Shown piece after piece: positions 50,930-63,700 of a stretch of 64,000 nt of DNA. How positions within the stretch are numbered: the first letter of the stretch is position 1; each line of letters opens with the position of its first letter. The translations under genes and the position numbers were made by a program. The DNA is from Poa pratensis (taxonomy: Eukaryota; Streptophyta; Magnoliopsida; Poales; Poaceae), in assembly GCA_947311845.1 (NCBI GenBank), contig CAMZMU010000080.1, forward strand, positions 17,483,341 to 17,547,340, given 5' to 3'. The notes below the pieces were generated by a model. It saw nothing but the letters and a program-made list of their open reading frames with translations, had not been told where the DNA came from and searched no databases.

Positions 50930-53275
50930 GAGGTTAGTCACAATAGGTTTGGCAACCCAAATGGTTCTTTTCTTGACACCACTTTGAGTACCAACATATT
51001 TGGCAAACACATTGCCAACCTTATCCTTCCGAAGAGAATAATCATCATTAATAATAATGGGGTTGGATAAGGTACCATTTGTGCATGAAGAAGCAAGTGA
51101 CCCTTCTCACGGCATAGGTAGCAACATCTACTTCCTCCTCTCTTCTTAGTTGGAGTCTTGACTTGAGGAGGGTAGCTTGATTCTTCTTGGGAAGAGGCCG
51201 TTCTTCAACTTGAGGAACTTGAGGCTTCTTCCCTTGTTGCTTCTCACTAAGAGCCTTCTTCTTCAAAGGGCAAGATCTAACATGGTGCCCTTCAACTTTG
51301 CACTTGAAGCAAACAATCTTGGCCGAATCTTTAACTTGTTCTTGGCCCTTTTCTTCTTGTTATACTTGGACTTGTTCTTGATATTGGAGTTGAATCCAAG
51401 TCCACTCTTGTCATTGGGGCGTCTTTGAACACTCAACATATTGTCAAGTGTAGAATCCCCAACATGACGCTTTTCCAAGTCTTTCTTCAAAGAAGTGACT
51501 TGGGCCTTGAGCTCATTTAATTCTCTACATGGTTAGTATCAACACAAAACACTAGAGGAAGTAGAAGCTTCATTGTTAGAGCAACAAGGCATGGAAAGTA
51601 ATTCATCACAAGATGTAGCAACATTGTGAGTGGATGAATTACTAGGACTAGCACATGGCAATAAAGCATTTTTAGTCGAAGTTGTGCCTTTGTCCACATG
51701 AGGCTCACAAGATGTTACCTTTGTAGTGATAGCCTCATGAGCTAACTTTAGCCTAGCATAGGATGCTAGAAGATCATCATTAGAGCTAGATAGCTTTTCA
51801 TGACTTTCTTCCAATTTCCTATACTTGCTAGTTAGCAACTCAAGTTGAGCCCTTAGCTCAACATTCTCCTTCAAAATAGATGCTTCACAAGAAGTGGAGT
51901 TAGTAGCACAAGCATCATTAACATTAGAAATGGAAGAAGACAACTTGGCAAGCTCATCATTTTTAGATAGTTGAGTTTGGAGTTGATCATGAGACTTGAT
52001 AAGGAGAGAGTGTTCACTTTCTAAAGCCTTGTGAGCTTTGTCAAGTCTCTCTATGTCCTCATTAGTCTAGCATTGCCAACACCAAATTCAACTTTTTCCT
52101 TTTTAAGCACTTTATATTTAGCAATAGCATGATCTTTTCCTTAATGATTTTAGCAATAATAAGATCATTTGATTCATCAAGAGATTCAAGTCTCTCCTCA
52201 AGAGACACTCGAAGCTCTTGCTCTTCCTCAAGGGCATTCATTAAGGATGCCTTTTCATCGGCATCCTCTCTCTCAATTTGACATTTCTCGAGAAATTGAG
52301 TTTCCAAGTCCTCAATGATTTCCCTACTCTTAATAGCATAAACAATGATTTCACTTAGAGGAGGGATAGCTTTGCTACCTTTGGGGAGAGCACCAAATAC
52401 CATCTCACCCTTCTTTGTTATGGATTCAACATCCATAAGCGCTCCATGAGAATCCCATCCACATCATCACAAGATGTAGAGGTTCCAAAGGTGGAGAAAC
52501 CTTTGAATCCTTAGCCATAAGGCAAAAATGAGTAGTGGGCAAAGATGGTGAAGAGATACTTGAAGCACCATTGAGATCCACGTCTTGTTCCAACAAATGT
52601 TGGATTCCTCTACATTGTTAGCCACACAAGAAATAGAGGATATGGAAGTATTGTTTTCATGGCAACAAGACGAATGAAGCATATCATCATGAGATTTAGT
52701 TAAACAACTATTACATGATATGCAAGGACTAGCAACACTAGCATGTAAAACATTTGGAGTGCTAGAAGTGTTTAAGTCCAAAGATAGATCATTGCAATGA
52801 GATAGAGATGAAGTATAGTCAATAGAATATTCACCATCAACAAAGCAATTTCTATCACCACTCACCATATCATTACCTTGTGACAAATCACATGTTGGTG
52901 AAGTGGAAGAAGTTGTGAACTCGTCACGGCCGGAGGTGGAGGAGAACAATCATCCTCAATAATATTGGACACTTCATATATATCTTGAAGCTTGGTCCAA
53001 GCTCATGAGCGTTCCGAAAAGGCATGATTGATGCAAGAACTACATCGCTCAAAACACATATGAGACAATTAGATACGAGTATCGAGATAAGAGTTTTCCT
53101 CATCCTCTAAAGATAACTTTTGGGAATCCTTTGGAGGAGAAAAACCCATATCTACAATTCTCTTAAAATTTGGGTTTATGTCCCTAAGAAGGTTAAGCAT
53201 GCGAATTTTCCAAACATCATAATTTGTGCCATCGAATATAAGAGTGGGATCGTGCACTAATTCTCTATACGACAT
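50930..53275 (-). pseudogene. Copia-type gag with two zinc knuckles, frameshifted
   Basis: Starts MSYRELVHDPTLIFDGTNYD at 53275, with VWKIRMLNLLRDI, the copia gag N-terminus. Coiled-coil stretches follow (ELRAQLELLTSKYRKLEESH at about 51850). A CX2CX4HX4C knuckle (CFKCKVEGHHVRSC) lies near 51300, and a second (CYLCREKGH...C) near 51110 spans a frameshift. At least five frame changes separate the pieces. Confidence 0.8.
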
Positions 53276-53315
53276 CTTTACTCTCTAGGCGGTAAAGCCC
53301 AAAAAGAGAGCCCAG

Positions 53316-53327
53316 GCTCTGATACCA
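53316..53327 (-). other. Primer-binding site (tRNA-iMet type) of the copia element
   Basis: TGGTATCAGAGC on the minus strand, 2 bp from the LTR end, is the standard copia primer site complementary to initiator tRNA-Met. Confidence 0.92.
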
Positions 53328-53329
53328 AT

Positions 53330-55429
53330 TGAAAGGACAAGGATGTCGCCTAGAGGGGGGGGGTGAATAGGCGATTAAAACTTTTCCGGTTTAGGCTTGA
53401 TAATTGCGGAATAAAACTATGTGTTTAAATTAACAAGCCAACAACCTAAATAAACTAGGCTCACCTATGTGCACCAACAACTTATGCTAAGCAAGACAAG
53501 CAACAAGGTGATAGCAATATAGAATACTTCAAGCACGAAGGCTATCACAATGTAAAGTGCATAAGTAAAAGCTCGGGTATAGAAATAACCGAGGCACGCG
53601 GAGACGAGGATGTATTCCCGAGTTCCTCCTTGTTAAGGGAGTACGTCTCGTTGGAGAGGTGTGAACCAACACAATGGTTCAACAACCACAAAGGTTTCAC
53701 CTTCTTCTCCGATGAACCGCACCACAAAGGTTTGGTTCACCTTCCACTATCGGAATCCTTCGAGGCGGAAATCCGGAGCCTTTCAACAACGATCCGGGGC
53801 ACAACCCACAACGGGATTGGGGGCTCCCGAACAGCTACAAGTGACCACACAAGGGTCTCAACCACCACACGGGCGTCTAGGGTCCAAAGACCCAAGAGTA
53901 ACAAGTTCACAAGCTTTCAACTTCCACGAATCTCGTGGAGAGCACAAACCGATGCACAAAGCAATGGCAAGAGCACAAGGCTCAAATCCTTCACTCTCGA
54001 ATCCCACCACAAGCAACTAATGCTTATGGGGGAGAAGAGAGGAAGAACAACGAAGAACACAACAAATGGAACTCCAAGATCTAAATCGAAAGGGTTCCCC
54101 TCACTTAGAGGAGAAACGGCTTGGTGGAAATGTAGATCTAGGTCTTCTCCTTCAATCCTCCAAAGATCAACGAGTTTGGGTGGAGGGATTGGGAGTAATC
54201 AAAGAAATGAGCTTTCAACAATGGAGGAGAGAGAAAAAATGAGCTAACTCAAGGTAGAAGAAGGGGAGGGGTATTTATAACCCCTCCCACGAAAATAGCC
54301 GTTGCAGCAGCAACTTAGACCGGAAAATCCGGCCTCTGGGCAAAAATCCGGCCCAAAAATCCGGCCTGATCCAGTGGCTCGCGCTGCTGAGTCCTTAGCC
54401 GTTTTTCTGGGCAGACTGGGGGGGGGGGGGGGGGGGAGGGGCGGATATTCCAGTCCAAGTTTGGGCCGGAATATCCGGTCTACTGAAAACTGACAGAAAC
54501 AGCAAAACGGAAACTGCAATATCTTTTTCATCCGGACTCCGATTTCGATGATCTTGGGCTCGTTGGAATCACAACGAAGAGCTTTACAAGATCATGCAGA
54601 GAAACATCATAGCCCATCATGTGAGGAGGAATCCAAATGTAGAAAGGTAAAACCTCTCTATAAAAGATGAACCGGCAAAACCTCCAAAACCGAAAACGTA
54701 ACAAGTTTTCCATACGAAATCCGTTTTCGGTGAACTAGAGCTTGGTATGGAGATGAACACAAGCTCTAAAATCTCACATGGATAAAAGCCAAATAAGAAC
54801 CAAGAAAGATGATATGCCAAGTATGCAAAGGTTTGAGCTCTCCACAAAGATGCGATCAAGTTACTCACTTGAGAGCCCCTCTTGATAGTACGCCGTCTAT
54901 CCTATAACCCGGTCTCCCACTAACACCACGAGACCGGTAAAATAGAAACCCTATCAAGATCATACCTTTGCCTTGAGCATTCCACTTGAGCTAGATGATG
55001 ACGATCTTGACTCCCTCAAGTTGGGACACCTTTCTTGATTGTGCTTGCTAGCACATGCTTGATGAAGACTTCTCCAAATGCTCCCCCATACTCCATTATG
55101 GGAGAGCCTCGCTAAGTTCCGTCTTCATGTATCCACTTGCGCTTCATATTCTTCTCTTGATATAGATGATGGCTTGGAGATAAACATGAAGTTCACTCAA
55201 TCTTCTTTTCCAAGCCATGCTTGCAATAAGCTCAACTCTTCACATGACCATTCTTCATATAAACTCTTGGATGGAACCTTGGTCATCATGTAATCTTCTA
55301 GAGTCCAACACATGAACTCCAATCTTTTTCTATGGACAAGATCTACAAGTATATCTCAATGCAAACATTAGTCCATAAGGATTGTCATTAATTACCAAAA
55401 CCACGCATGGGGCAACACATGCACTTTCA
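53330..55429 (-). repeat. 5' LTR of the copia-type element (2.1 kb)
   Basis: On the minus strand it starts TGAAAGTGCATGTGTTGCCC and ends CCTTGTCCTTTCA, with inverted TGAAAG/CTTTCA ends. It contains a G-run at 54419-54436. Confidence 0.85.
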
Positions 55430-55905
55430 AATGTTAAATAATTTTTACCTCTTACCATGGGGGTGGGGGCATTTGCCCCCCCCCCCCACCCACACCCATG
55501 ATTAATGCAGATGTTTTTAGTCCGCCTTTGAACCCCATGTCAATGTTGAAGTCGGAGAAACTCACATCGCCGCCCCTCATGTTCGTGTTCCGTGCCAGGA
55601 CGCCGATGCGGACGACTTCGATGGATGACCCCGTCGGCGTAGTAGAGACGAAAGAGATGTTCGTCGGTCACCGCCATGAATGTGTCCTGGGGCTGGTAGA
55701 CGACCCAGACAAAGAGCAGCGCGGTGCTCCAGGCGATAAAGGCGATGGTGTAACGACGACCAGTAGCATGCCGAGGATTGCCGGGAGCCACGATCGCGGG
55801 GAGCTCCTCGCCTGGTCGTTGATGATGTACGGTCATGTCCCCGTGATGTGGGGCAGCCGCACTGCTCCGTCGACATCCAACCGCTGACAAAGAAAAATCA
55901 TGCAA
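55430..55905 (-). pseudogene. NDR1/HIN1-like (LEA_2) relic, N-terminal half plus 3' flank
   Basis: The minus-strand reading has a polar tail (MTVHHQRPGEELPAIVAPGN), one membrane segment (YTIAFIAWSTALLFVWVVYQ) and TDEHLFRLYYADG. After a frame change near 55640, VVRIGVLARNTNMRGGDVSF follows. That order (short tail, single membrane anchor, LEA_2 beta strands with ARNxNM) fits NDR1/HIN1-like proteins. It then fuses to the shared 3' flank (AAAACATCT..ATTAATCATGGGT) and a G-run of 14, so the middle and end of the gene are deleted. The copia LTR interrupts the flank at 55429/55430. Confidence 0.6.
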
Positions 55906-56034
55906 TCTTGTACGTCATCAGAGAAGGGGAACAAATGATTTTTTAGTCTACGGTTGAAATTCAGATATTTTTAAGAGGACATTCCACTCGAGAGGTTTTA
56001 GAATCGCTTTTCTTATTCCATGAGTAAAATAAAA

Positions 56035-56290
56035 TGAGGGAGGATAACCCGGGTCTCCACTATATATCGGTAGGGTTAGAATCTAGTGAGTTTTTTTCAC
56101 TTTCTATTCCTTTCATAAAGAAGGGGATAAAACCGGATCTCCATGCTGTCTAAAAAAACACCGGATCTCCATCATACATTGGTGGGTTACAATATCATGT
56201 TTTTTTCATTCCTTTCCAAAAAAGAAGGGTGGATAACCCCGGATATCCACCCTATACTGGTGGAGTTAGAATCTCATGAGTTATTTGCTT
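56035..56290. repeat. Three imperfect tandem units, about 80-100 bp
   Basis: Each unit has GGATAA(C/A)(C/A)CC(G)GG(A/G)T(C/A)TCCA, then (G/T)GGTGG(A/G)GTTA(G/C)AAT(C/A)T, then a T-rich stretch. Starts are near 56040, 56150 and 56228. Confidence 0.75.
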
Positions 56291-56624
56291 GTTTATTTTT
56301 CGAATAATGGCAGGAGAGTTGGCATGACCATCAATAGAAGAAGAAGCTCAAGATGACCGATGACCCAGTTTATAAGTAAAACTGGCCCCAAAAACCGTAC
56401 AAAATGCCCATGCTTATTAGGAAACCGGGCTACAAACCGCACAAACAATAGGGCCTCGCCATCCACACGAGATCATACCACCCTTGCACAAAACACACCC
56501 AACCGTATTCAAAGCCGCTGCTCCGGCTTCCCCGCTCGAAGGCGAGCTGCAACATCGCGCGGTTTAGACGCCTCTTGTATCCCATGCTACACAATATGAT
56601 CACCAACTGACCAACCACCCTGAC

Positions 56625-56760
56625 ATGGCCCGCTTCCTGGCGACGTCCAAGCGTGCCCCATCTGACACCACCTTGTACCGTAGCGGGACGAATTCTACGG
56701 CGCGACCGTGAACAGCTTGGCCAATTGGTCGGATTTTAGGGAGCTGCTATATAAGGTTGC
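56625..56760 (-). pseudogene. NDR1/HIN1-like (LEA_2) relic, middle part
   Basis: The minus strand reads KSDQLAKLFTVAP then a stop. The following bases encode a YKVVSDGARLD-like segment in other frames, comparable to the relic at 11.8 kb. It is only a fragment. Confidence 0.4.
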
Positions 56761-57763
56761 CTTCTTCCCCATGAAGAAGATGACAACTCCAATCTCTCTA
56801 CTCCATTGCTGCAAGAGATCAACCACTTCCTGGCCCCCTCCATACTGGGAAACCTTGTTTATCTTTTAATAAGGACAAAATTAAAGATATCTAAATCTAC
56901 ACTTTCACTATTATTTTCATTTCCCCTTGTTTTTGTTTGCGGGTCTTGTTACTCTTGTGTGGTTGAACATCCTAGACGAAAATATTTTTCACGAAACCAA
57001 TTCACTCTGAAAAGGCTTGGGGCAAGTTTTCGAGTCTCTAGTTAAGTTGTGGAGAAGTTCTGACTATTTTTAAGGGTCTGGTTGCCGCCGTCAACAGTAC
57101 CACCAGTGGATTGAGGTAATTCTCATCGTGGGAAAAGTCGAGAATAATAAGGTGATGCCGTGTGTGGCGCTCGAAGAATTTGGCCACCCTATTCAACGAA
57201 GATTAGCACCCTCAAAGGTGTGAATTCAGGGATACATTTTCGTCTTCATTGTGTGCACGTTCTTACCTTATTTACTTGTTATCTTGTTGATTTTACGAGC
57301 TAGTTGTACCTTGCTATGTATGTTGGTTTTACCTAGTGTCATATCGAGAGAAGTTATATTCTTGTTATCTGCTAAATTGTTAAGAAAGTATTAAAATTTA
57401 TGTCGTCTATGCACCCATGCTATAGTAAACCATTAAACTCTACCGTCAGAACAGGTAGTGGTATAAAAAGAGTCAGATCTTGATTATTTTTTGAGAGAAA
57501 TCATTTTAGGTTGTCATCAGATTTATCAAAATAGCCGAAAAGTCACTTTGAAATTGTGTCGGGTTAAGGAAAAGGACTTCAACTTTGAAATTCAACTAGG
57601 TTTGTGGAAGTTTGTGCCACGGAGAGCCAAGGGCCGAGGCGAACGTCGACGGCGGCGGAGCTCCGGCCGCCATTGTTTCGCGATCCGCGCGCGTACGGTC
57701 AAAACCTCATAACCCACCACAAGCCCCTCGCCGGCGTCCCGAGAACAGCCGTCATCTTCCTCC
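56761..57763. other. Upstream region of MTOPVIB
   Basis: AT-rich, with short open frames only. GC content rises sharply at about 57610, and the gene's leader probably begins near there. Confidence 0.5.
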
Positions 57764-60700
57764 ATGCCGTCCCCATCCCCATCCCCGTCCTCCTCCTCCT
57801 CCTTCGCCCCCCACCGGAAGCTCCTCCACTCCGTAAGCCTCCCTCCCCTTCACCCCAACCCCCATCCCGATTCCGCCCTATACCAACTCCTCCCCACCTC
57901 ACACCTCCTCTCGCGTCTCCCTTTCAGCTGATCTACTGGGCGGTGCAGCGGTGCCGGACGTCGGAGTCGCCGTGCCGGCTCACGGTCTCCCTCAAGAGCT
58001 CCTCGGACCCCGCCGCCGCCTCCTCGCCCCTTCGCGTCTCCGGTAACCTAGCAGGCTTGCTGTGGCAGTATTCCCTCTTCCGATTACGTCTGGTTCGTTC
58101 CCTCCCAATTGGTGTGAACTGGTGCAGTTTCGGACACTGGAGTTGGGAGCAAGCTGGAGGAGTTCCTGGAGCTCGATGCCCTGGCGCGTGAGACTCCCGT
58201 GGAGAAATGGGGTATGTGATCACCTGCTCGCGCACATACATGAGTTTTATTTCGTGAGCATCTGCAACAAAGCTCAGATTCTGATTTTCTATTAGAAATG
58301 TTGTTCCTAGTTGGAAACAATGTCAGTAAGCTGCCTCCCTGGTCCTATCGTCACTCTTCAGTTATAGCCTGTTTTTTTTAGAACCATGCAAGAGCATTGC
58401 ATGTATTATATTAGGAGAGGGAAACAACCGAAGTGGCAAAGGTTCACAAGAGATTTACAAGGGCGACCAAAGTACAGAGGAAGACCACGGGAAAGATCAC
58501 GAAAAAGTCAAGCTAAAAAACTGAAAAGAAGAAACAGTAGGCTAAACTGAACCACGACCGTTGAAATGAAGATGATCAGGTGCTCATGTCTGTTAGAGCA
58601 TAGTGCCTGTTAGAGCATAGTGCCTGAGAGATATGGAGATGATCAGGTGCTCATGTCTTCAACATTAGCTGATATCACCGCCGTTGAAATGAAGATGGCA
58701 GCCATAGTTTCCATTTCTGTATTCAGATGTAGTACCAACTGGAATGCGACAACGTTGCTTCTTTTAGATATTCATTCATCTGATTTAGCATTGGCAATGT
58801 TTCTTGTTCTTAGGTTCAAATTTCTCTGTCTGACACAACTTCTCTTTATCTGCAGATGGCACCCTCTTAATCACAACTACCGGTGTGTTTTCTGTTTCCT
58901 CCATGTATAACATTATTAATTGTTCCATTTTTTGTTATATACCATTTTCCTGCCGTGTGGTAGAATCCCAGTTCTTTTATGTACATTTATGGTCGGAGTT
59001 ATTAAATGTCTGTTGCACGCATTCTAAATCGACATTCAGAGAGAATCGAAGGAACACAAGATATTGTGATTTCAGGAAGGCCGTTGATGGTTTCTTGCCT
59101 TGTTCCGTTTTATAGGAATTGATGACAAAGCTATTTATCATTATCGATTTAATCTTCAAGAAGACATATCATCAGGTGCAAGATTCAGCAAGCTGGCTAC
59201 CACATACAAGAACTATGCAACTTTGAGGCAGGTCATCTCTTGTCAGTTCGATTCCACCCATCATATACTGGGTTTATTTGAATCATATATGCCTTTTTTA
59301 GTGCAGTGGAACTGAAGTATGCATTTGTCTTTCAAATGAAGCTGATCTTGATCACTTTATATTATGGCTGACTGGCTTTGTACGTAAGGTCTGTCTTGCT
59401 AAACATATATGTTTCTTCTTTTTCACCACGTTTATGCTCAATCTTAGCAAACAGTTTAGCATTGTGATATGTAATCCCTGTCAATACTGAATTCCTGATA
59501 ATGATTTTATAATATAAACTTTCTGAAGAAAGTATAATCGTTAACTCAATGTGGTAAACATTTATTTCAGTGTTGATGGCTCATATTCTTTCTGAACCTT
59601 TTCATTATTAAATTATGCAGATATTTGTGCCAAGAGCAGCTGTGAGTTTTTCTGAACTGCTATATCACAACATGCAATCTAAGCCTTTCATATGATTTAC
59701 TTACCACTATTCTTTTCCAGCTTCTCATAATCACATCTCAGTTTTCTACTTCCATTAACCCCTTAAATCTCAACTCAGGATTATCAGTGCCGAACTGCCT
59801 ATACTTCACAGTGACTCTATATCAATGTAACAAAATACATTGATATTTGTTGGAATAGCAAATTAATGACATTTAAACTTTGTAAAGTCCAATGTGTACA
59901 ATGTATTATGATTTTGCACATGTTGCATGACATAATTTTGTCCCATTTACATGGAGGCTGATCTCTTTGTATATTTGTATAGCTGGAAATTGCAGATATA
60001 TAGATGTGGTGCTCATCAGTCTATATGATACAGTGAAAAACATTGGATGTTCAGAACCCTAGCACTAGGAGGTTCCTTTAGATGTATTTTTAAAAGTTCT
60101 TGACAGCCTTCTTCTGATGAAAAAATATGTATGCATTTTCCAAAGTTCACATGTCTTCAATCTTGGTAATTGACAAGACAGAATCAATTAAAAATGGATT
60201 GACCGCAAACATATTTCTAATATGTGTGTATTCATTTCCATGTTTTTGTCGTATGTGGTGCCTACTAGGCTACTAGAAAGTGTATGCTCGTACTGGTTTC
60301 CCCACAGAAACGATATTCCTGCTGATTCAGTAGAGATGTACTTATACCATTACGCCAGCAACAGTTTCAGAAAACATTACAAGTATATTCCTTCTCATTT
60401 AGTTGAAGAATAAATATATTAGTATATAAACATGTGTGATGTCTTCAGATGCAGCCATTTTTCTGCCCACTCTGAGGTGATAACTGAATGAAAACGTTGA
60501 TGAGCACTTTTAGTAATCGGTCCTATTACATTGCGCCTAACTTATTTAATTTCACTATGTTATGGTATATGTTCAATTTTTGTCAAACGTCAAGTAGGCA
60601 TAAAATTGTAGCATATCTCTGTTTTTTGCTTTCTTCTTAGCTTGACCTCTTTAGTGGTTGTCTCTGTTATCTTATGTTGTGCCTACTCAGAACTTAGCAA

Positions 60701-63700
60701 TTGAGCTCGCCATTGAGCAAACAGGAACTGCTGGATCAACAAATGCTTGTCTGCGACATGATTCTGATGATGCCCATCTTTCTATGGCCACATCAAGTAT
60801 TGAGCGGCTAGTTTCTGGCCTTAAAGATTATGCACTCTCACATGGAAACACTTGTGAAAAGTGTGATGCATGTTGTATGAATAGGTAAAACTTTTGTTGC
60901 TCAATTTGGTGTGGCTGCTGTACATATTTTCAGTTAGTCTGCAAACATTGTTTTGCTCAAATTGCTCACACATGTTCCACGATATTTGTTCTGAAGCTGG
61001 CTTACAACCTAAAGGCAACTAGATAAGGACTGTGATAATTTTATGCTGCCTTTGCTCCTGAAAAGAGCCTGCAACATTGATATTCTGTTTTTACTAACTT
61101 TAAGACTCCTTCATCCATTTTTTTCGTATTTCATAATCAATATGTATGTGTTATATTCCAGATTACTTTCAATGGTAGTACTGGTTTATCATTAGAATTC
61201 ATCTTTGAGCTTTCTTCCTTGAACTTGCATTTGTCCGGAATGATATCCCTGGGGAATTGTCTTCTGTCTTCGATCAGATTTAAGAGTTGATTCACCCTGT
61301 TAAGTAGACCACTTGATCTGTTCTCATTTATAGTTCGAAAAAACTCAGTTATATGCTTAAATGTTTCTCTTCATTGAATTAGATTCTTGTTCACTTACAT
61401 AGTTTTTTCCGTGTCAGGTAGAGATAGGGAAAACTAATGAATAATTAATACTGAAAATTATCTTGCGGTCATTGATTCGTAGATGTATGTGTCAACAATA
61501 TTTACCATTGAAGGCATCCATTTTTTTACAGCTGAAGCTGTTACAACTTTCCGCTTGAGTTATATTTACTGGTCTAGGCCTTATAATTTTGGTGAGTTAA
61601 ACAAGCTAGCAAACCATGAGAAAAAAACTGTTTATTTTTTTCAACAAGATCCAGCGCTGGACTGGACTACTACATTCATTTCCCACCAGCCAACCTCGAT
61701 GCACTTTCAAGCTTTAGCTTCTCAGTTATGCATGTACTTAGTTCATAATTCCAAACCTTGCTGTTGCCTAGTCTGTAGTCATTGTGTTCAACCATTCACA
61801 TAGTGATGGATAGCACATTCATTATCGTGAATTCTTCAAATAACTGTTCTGACATATTAGAGATAAGCTGTAGTTTATCCTTCTGCTTTCTGATTCTCAT
61901 TTCAGAGATCGTCTGAAGATTGGAACTGGATCAGCCAAGATTTTAGACAGAAAAAGAGATAAAGGGCTACTTGTCGAAGTAGTCATAATGATTGCACATA
62001 CGGCGACTGATTCAACTTGTTGGATGGTTAACTGTTCATCGTCTCAGGTTTACATCAATCCTTTATGTTACACAATCTGATTTTGCAGTTACATGCTTTT
62101 ATTTGACTCTTACAGAAGTTAAAACATCATGACATATCGATTTGTATGGTGATAGCATGATTCAACCACGTACCATTGCTTCTAATGGATAGTGAAATGC
62201 CTAATTGTAGGTTTTGCATTTTGAAGACTTCATACCCTGTCCCATATCACAGTCATCCTTCAATGTTCTCATGAGCATGGACTGGCAAAGCTACGGTTTC
62301 AAGCTAAAAGGAGGTTTAATGGACGATGAAGGAAATGCTGTGCTTGAGTGGGATAACCTGACATTTGCTCGTGTTGATATTGCCATTCACACTTACCATG
62401 GAATATATCCAGTTTTTGTTCCATGCATACTTTCTTTTTCTAGTGATTGTTTGGCGTGGATTTTCTTTATCGGGTTTTCCCAATTATTTTTCTCTGTATC
62501 CTTGACGTGCTGTAGCTACAGTGCAAGAATGGCAGAGATCTGAACCAGATAAATTTCTTGTGAGGAAGGCACTTAAGTCTGCATTGTTTCACTTGAAAGA
62601 AAATCATGGAGGAGACTTTCTCAGTTGTCATGGAAAGAAAGTATGTGCCTTGCCTATTACTACATGTTTTCTGTCAGCTAACATATTTGTGAAGACTTCA
62701 ATTCTCCTGTATTTTCAGTCTTATAGATTTTTAACTGAAGAAATATTATTGTTAGTTGAACGAGAGCTCATGCAGTACTGCTATCAGATAGACTCGGGTG
62801 CAGATTATCTTACTTCTGTGCAAATAACAGTGCAAACCAACCCAATGTTCTTTTAGAGGAGCAAACTGAACCTACTGTTTTTTGACAGAAACAAGGAATC
62901 TTAATAAGCACTATATATTCATCTGTTACATGGTCTGGAAAATTACAGCGCCATAAGCTGTGCTGATGTTCTCCAAAATGTTCCATTGCAATTATTCAAC
63001 TACATGCTACCATAGTACTACATAGGGTACCTTTAGACTTGTCCACGTTTACATGTCATTGGTATTAAGCAGCCCTTGTAGGTTTGTGAAATACACTGTA
63101 TTGATTCCTAAGTTCATCGTAAATAACCTCACTTTCCTTGATACCAATATAGTGCTGTTGTCCGTGAGATGAAGAAAACACCAGTCTGGTTCATCTTGAT
63201 AATGAGATCTGTACTTCATACTGATGTATTGCATTTATCTCTTAAACAAATTGTGTATGTCAATTCGGTTTATCTTGGTAATCTGCAAGCAGGGGACATG
63301 GCTCCCCCGATGATAGAAAAAGGTTGCTAGTATGTCCACCGGCAGTACCTCAGAGATGGTTGTTTGTTTAACTTATTAGTATGTCCACTGCTGTTGCTAG
63401 TAGCTATTACCAGAACACAATTAGAGCTTTTGGTGGTTGCACCTTGCCACTGCCGACCGAGCATAGCCTTGAAAATGTGTGATTGTCTGGTCAATTACTT
63501 TTCCTTCCGCTGCCTTAACTAATGACCAGTAACATGAGCTGCTGATCCTATCATTCCAGATTCGCGAATATGTTCCTGATCTTGCAGAATCGATCGCCGG
63601 TCTCATCTCATCATCCAATGACCAAGAGTTCCAGGATGAATGTGTCGCGCTTCTCGGGCTAGGCTCTGACCAGGACATCTCAGAAAGGGCAGTCAGATCC

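Larger units (their letters stand above)
47911..55429 (-). mobile_element. Copia-type LTR retrotransposon, gag only, 3' LTR missing
   Basis: The minus-strand 5' LTR is 53330-55429 (TGAAAG...CTTTCA), with a tRNA-iMet primer site next to it and a copia-type gag below it (53275 to about 50930). About 3 kb of AT-rich non-coding DNA follows down to about 47911. No reverse transcriptase or integrase is seen, so the element was probably non-autonomous. No second LTR occurs, and the element ends directly against the broken CACTA transposon. Confidence 0.8.
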
